Of a DNA stretch of 64,000 bases, positions 62,546 to 64,000 are shown piece after piece. The stretch covers positions 18,576 to 82,575 of the forward strand of contig MU832196.1 of assembly GCA_029204225.1 (NCBI GenBank). Reading direction: 5' to 3'. Under the pieces are notes generated by a model. It saw only the letters and a program-made list of their open reading frames with translations. It was not told the origin of the DNA and made no database searches. The number at the start of each line of letters is the position of its first letter. Positions within the stretch are counted from its first letter, which is position 1. The position numbers were made by a program, and so were the translations under genes. The DNA is from Diphasiastrum complanatum (taxonomy: Eukaryota > Streptophyta > Lycopodiopsida > Lycopodiales > Lycopodiaceae).

Positions 62546-63640
62546 GGATCTTGTTAGGAAGGTATTGATTTTGAGAAAACCTTCAGACCCATAGCTAAGA
62601 TGGTAACTATACATTCTATCATTGTTATTTTCACTTTCTATGGTTGGAAGATCCAGCAAATGGACGTTAAATCTACTTTTCTTAATGGAGTGCTGGATGA
62701 AGAGGTGTATTTAGTACAACCTCAAGGATTTGTTGAGTCAGGGAGAGAGCATCTTGCAATTGTGTGTAAGCTCAACAAAGCTATCTATAGATTGAAGCAA
62801 GCACCACGGGTGTGGTACTCTTGCATTGATGAACACTTCAAGCAAAGGGGAATGGTAAAGAGTAATGCAAATCCTAATCTTTACATTCTAAGGCAAGATT
62901 CAGATATAGTGCTCATTGTTTTGTACGTGGAAGATTTGATTATTACAAGAAGTAATGAGAGCTTAATTGATGAAATCAAATCAGATCTTTCCAATCCTTT
63001 TGACATGAGCGATCTAGAATTGATGCACTATTGTTTTGGCATTGAAGTATGGCAAAAGGAAGAGGTTGTCTTTCTTACACAAAGCAAGTATGCACGAGAT
63101 TTGCTTTATAAGTTCAATATGCAGGATTGTAAGCCTTTGAGTACATCGATGGATGTCAACATGAAGCTTACTGCATATGATGAATCTAAGAAAGTGGATG
63201 CTTACTTGTACAGGCAGCTAGTAGGTAGTTTGATCTATTTGACACACACATGACCTGATATTTCTTATGTTATTGTTGTTGTTAGTCAATTTATGCAAAA
63301 TTCTAGTCAAACACACTGAAAGTCTGCTAAACATATTCTCAGATACATTCGAGGGACTTTGAATTTTGGTTTGAAATATGATAAGTCTGAAGCGCCAATG
63401 TTGGTAGGTTACATAGATGTTGATTGGGTAGGTAATATTGATGATAGAAGATCTACCAGTGGTCATACATTCAATTATGGTACAGCTGCAGTTTCATGGA
63501 GCAGCAAAAAAATAACCTACAGTAGTCTTATCTTTGACAGAATATCATGCACTCAACAATGCTACACAGGAAGCGGTATGGCTACGAAGATTGCTTGTTG
63601 ATTTAGATCAACCACATGTGGATGCGATACTATTGTTGTG
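62546..63640 (+). pseudogene. Copia-K: RT C-terminal part and RNase H
   Basis: Starts inside RT: GIDFEKTFRPIAKMVTI, QQMDVKSTFLNGVLDEEVYL, YRLKQAPRVWYSCIDEHF, then IVLYVEDLIITRSN, where YVDD is usual (second-last Asp is Glu). FGIEVWQKEEVVFLTQSKYA follows. RNase H: LVGSLIYLTHT, stop (63251), PDISYVIVVVSQFMQ, GYIDVDWVGNIDDRRSTSG, then a frameshift near 63530 into LTEYHALNNATQEAVWLRRL. A conservative D-to-E in the catalytic pair usually abolishes RT activity. Confidence 0.88.
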
Positions 63641-64000
63641 TCTCTGATTGAGTTAGTGAGTTACAACGAGTAGTGCACATGTATTTATATTGCTACAAGA
63701 CAGGTCTTTTGGACTTTTATTTACAGGTCTATTGGCCTTTCAATGTTGTAACAATAGATATCTAACCATTTATAATGGTTGATATTCAAATAGACGCTCT
63801 GTTTCCAGGGTCAAAAAAATTCTATTCACGAATTATTCGCGACAGTCCATCTCTTCGTCTCAGCTTCGTGTTTCGCGAATTATTCGCGACATTGTTCACA
63901 ACAGTTTCATGACAGATGAGCTTGAAGAATAGTCCAAAAGATTTCGTGAATTGTTCGCGACATTTGAGGTTTGAACAGGAAACAAAATATTTCATGACAA
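63641..64000 (+). repeat. Copia-K: probable 3' LTR, cut by window end
   Basis: Follows RNase H directly. The start is not fixed. It contains three copies of a motif like TCGCGAATTATTCGCGAC at 63827-63843, 63872-63890 and 63944-63962, each nearly palindromic. Confidence 0.45.

Noticed and set aside
1-64000. tRNA, rRNA, organellar DNA or intact host genes
   Set aside because: None of their signatures was seen. tRNA-like matches are only retroelement primer sites.

Overview
The window is nuclear DNA of a land plant with a large, repeat-rich genome. The evidence is the retroelement content: Ty1/copia polyproteins with the tRNA-Met-type primer site TGGTATCAGAGC, a chromodomain Ty3/gypsy element (chromovirus), a second gypsy lineage, a LINE 3' end, and GT-AG introns in an AT-rich background. 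The species cannot be read from the sequence. I see no intact cellular gene, no tRNA or rRNA gene and no CRISPR array. Almost everything is nested and decayed mobile DNA, with one recent and intact insertion.

Left part (1-17.9 kb). A partial LTR cuts an unknown acidic gene (minus). Then come a gypsy protease scrap and a promoter-like stretch with six CACGTG boxes and a TATA box. Next is a broken histone H3-like gene (2238-2602), followed by a basic/acidic exon, a decayed Ulp1-like (C48) peptidase gene and a convergent unknown gene B. The Ulp1/gene B block ends sharply at about 6074, inside a gene for a DUF7869-like protein. Further right are a copia integrase fragment, a second H3-tail-like start at 9152 fused by deletion to gypsy pol, a copia element with a long leader, a GC-rich island with a perfect 30-bp palindrome, a LINE remnant and another copia scrap.

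Middle (17.98-39.9 kb) is a nested stack. A non-autonomous copia element (17985-23540) has LTRs that look identical, a GTAAG target duplication and one uninterrupted 1024-codon ORF (Gag plus about 770 residues of unknown protein, no pol). It sits in the broken 3' LTR of copia-A (minus, 23546-39164), whose LTR ends, polypurine tract, leader and Gag match it, so copia-A is a plausible relative of its autonomous partner. Copia-A is split by a chromovirus (23964-33910, target duplication TAGTA), which itself contains copia-C with an inverted gag segment. Copia-A lies in the gag of an older element (copia-F).

Right part (39.9-64 kb). There is a degenerate GGGCTAAG-type repeat, then an unknown gene with four LTGVDDV-type peptide repeats. 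Copia-H (42593-47815, target duplication CATTG, unusual LTR ends) is inserted in copia-E. An inverted second copy of the Ulp1/gene B block follows (50886-53522). Then come copia-I (plus), copia-J (minus), a CTAATCTAA-rich tract, the end of a gypsy integrase, and copia-K running off the window.

The most unusual items are the long-ORF non-autonomous copia, the inverted pair of Ulp1/gene B blocks, and two separate loci that begin like histone H3.
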